DNA of 64,000 nt from Quillaja saponaria (lineage: Eukaryota; Streptophyta; Magnoliopsida; Fabales; Quillajaceae). The stretch is from positions 35,275,235 through 35,339,234 of the forward strand of contig CM055607.1 of assembly GCA_029379385.1 (NCBI GenBank). The letters are read 5' to 3'. A program made the position numbers and the translations under genes. The notes below the pieces were generated by a model, which saw only the letters and a list, made by a program, of their open reading frames with translations, had not been told where the DNA came from and did no database searches. Numbering within the stretch: the stretch's first letter is position 1; each line of letters begins with the position of its first letter. Positions 63,039 to 64,000 of the stretch are shown here, piece by piece.

Positions 63039-64000
63039 ATGAGTCGCCGGACTAGCCGTACTATATATGTTGGCAATCTTCCTGGAGACATTCGTATGAG
63101 AGAAGTAGAAGATCTGTTTTACAAGGTATTTTTCATAATCCCTGAACAAGTTGGTATTTATTTCGGATATATATACTTATTTCTATAATTTATATTAAAA
63201 ATATTTTGAAATTTTAAACTGTATTTCACATCTGTGTTTTTGTATTTCCATCTTTTGATCCTTCAAATGCAAGAAAACTGAAAACAGGAATGTAGGTTTT
63301 GTATGTGTTTATATTTTAATACTTGTTTTCATGGACGTTTATCCTAAAAGTGATATGTAAATGATACACTTTTGGCTCATCAAGGTTATGTTTCTGTTTC
63401 ATATTTGTAGTTACCATTATACTTCAATTTCATAACAGCACACTGAATAGATAACATGCAATAATTTTCCATTTGCTGCACTGTGAGCTGTTATATTTGT
63501 GGATCCTTTTTATTTTATAAACAGAAATCATACGTCCCTGATTACTTACTAGCATTAATTCCAGCTAATCATATAGTCCTTTCTAGATTAAGTGTATTTG
63601 CCTTTAAAATTAAAACTTCATTGGCAGTCGCAGACCGTATATTGCTGTAAGCTAGACACCTACAAGATCAAATGAAAAACTAATGATCAAAATATGAAAA
63701 ACCTTAATTCCACTAGTTCTCGAAATTTAAAATCTTTTGACAATTTTCCATTTCAGAAAAATAGGATTTGCAAATTTTCTTTAATAGGCTTGGTGTTTAA
63801 TAGTATGCTATTTTCTTTTCCAATTGGAAAACGGCAGAAGGATGGATATGTTATATGTATTCTCAAATACTATGAAACATGGAAATCTCTAATATGGACA
63901 TCACATTTCATAAATGTATTTGCTTTGCTGATGGTCTGTTTTCTGTCTGATTGCAGTATGGTCCCATTGTTGACATTGATCTGAAGATCCCTCCAAGGCC
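63039..64000 (+). CDS. SR-type splicing factor (SF2/ASF, SR30/SR34-like), 5' part
   Basis: Leader exon about 62440-62511 (donor GCAG|GTGAAT), then coding exon 63034-63125 with the ATG at 63039, then 63957 onward, cut by the window end. The visible protein, [29 protein letters not shown] then [15 protein letters not shown], begins the first [13 protein letters not shown] is RNP2. Members are nuclear and shape alternative splicing, including their own. The 831-nt intron after the first coding exon resembles the position of an alternatively spliced intron in plant SR genes. RRM2 and the RS tail lie beyond 64000. Confidence 0.92.

Overview
The window is nuclear DNA of a dicot plant. The evidence is low GC with long AT-rich spacers, small spliced genes with GT-AG introns, plant-specific families (SWEET sugar transporter, 3-ketoacyl-CoA synthase, DUF538, dormancy/auxin-associated protein, MIR164) and decayed plant transposons. 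No bacterial, viral, CRISPR or organellar signature was seen. The species cannot be fixed from the sequence alone.

Layout. 0-7.1 kb is a decayed Mutator-like (MULE) region on the minus strand: a plant mobile domain (PMD/MAIN-like) pseudogene, a MuDR-type transposase pseudogene, an AT-rich leader intron and a cluster of 27-bp palindromes. 7.2-14.7 kb is a tandem duplication carrying two intact epoxide hydrolase genes (+). Next come RPL18 (-), a foldback element, MCTS1 (-), a SWEET16/17-type gene (+), an AT-rich spacer with degenerate tandem duplications, a DUF538 gene (+), a PP1 phosphatase (+), a complete miniature LTR element (TRIM), a folate-receptor-like gene (-), a dormancy-associated gene (-), a uL18-family gene (-), MIR164 (+), a 3-ketoacyl-CoA synthase (-), RPL22 (-), a HIG1-domain gene (-) and the 5' part of an SR splicing factor (+).

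The genes are mostly housekeeping or regulatory and do not form one pathway. Their order matters more: HIG1, RPL22, MIR164, uL18, folate-receptor-like, PP1 and RPL18 recur in the order I recall for Arabidopsis At5g27760 to At5g27850, and epoxide hydrolase next to RPL18 resembles the homeologous At3g05590-At3g05600 region. The window is therefore an old conserved block, locally altered by transposons and by tandem gene duplication.

Three otherwise well-conserved genes (SWEET, PP1, HIG1) each carry exactly one surplus base in a short G or C run that breaks the frame. Residual assembly error fits this better than three independent gene deaths, but real mutations cannot be excluded. I did not find a convincing new biological system. 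The most unusual structures are the 27-bp palindrome cluster, an 84-nt foldback inside a PP1 intron and the 954-bp TRIM with matching 5-bp target duplications.
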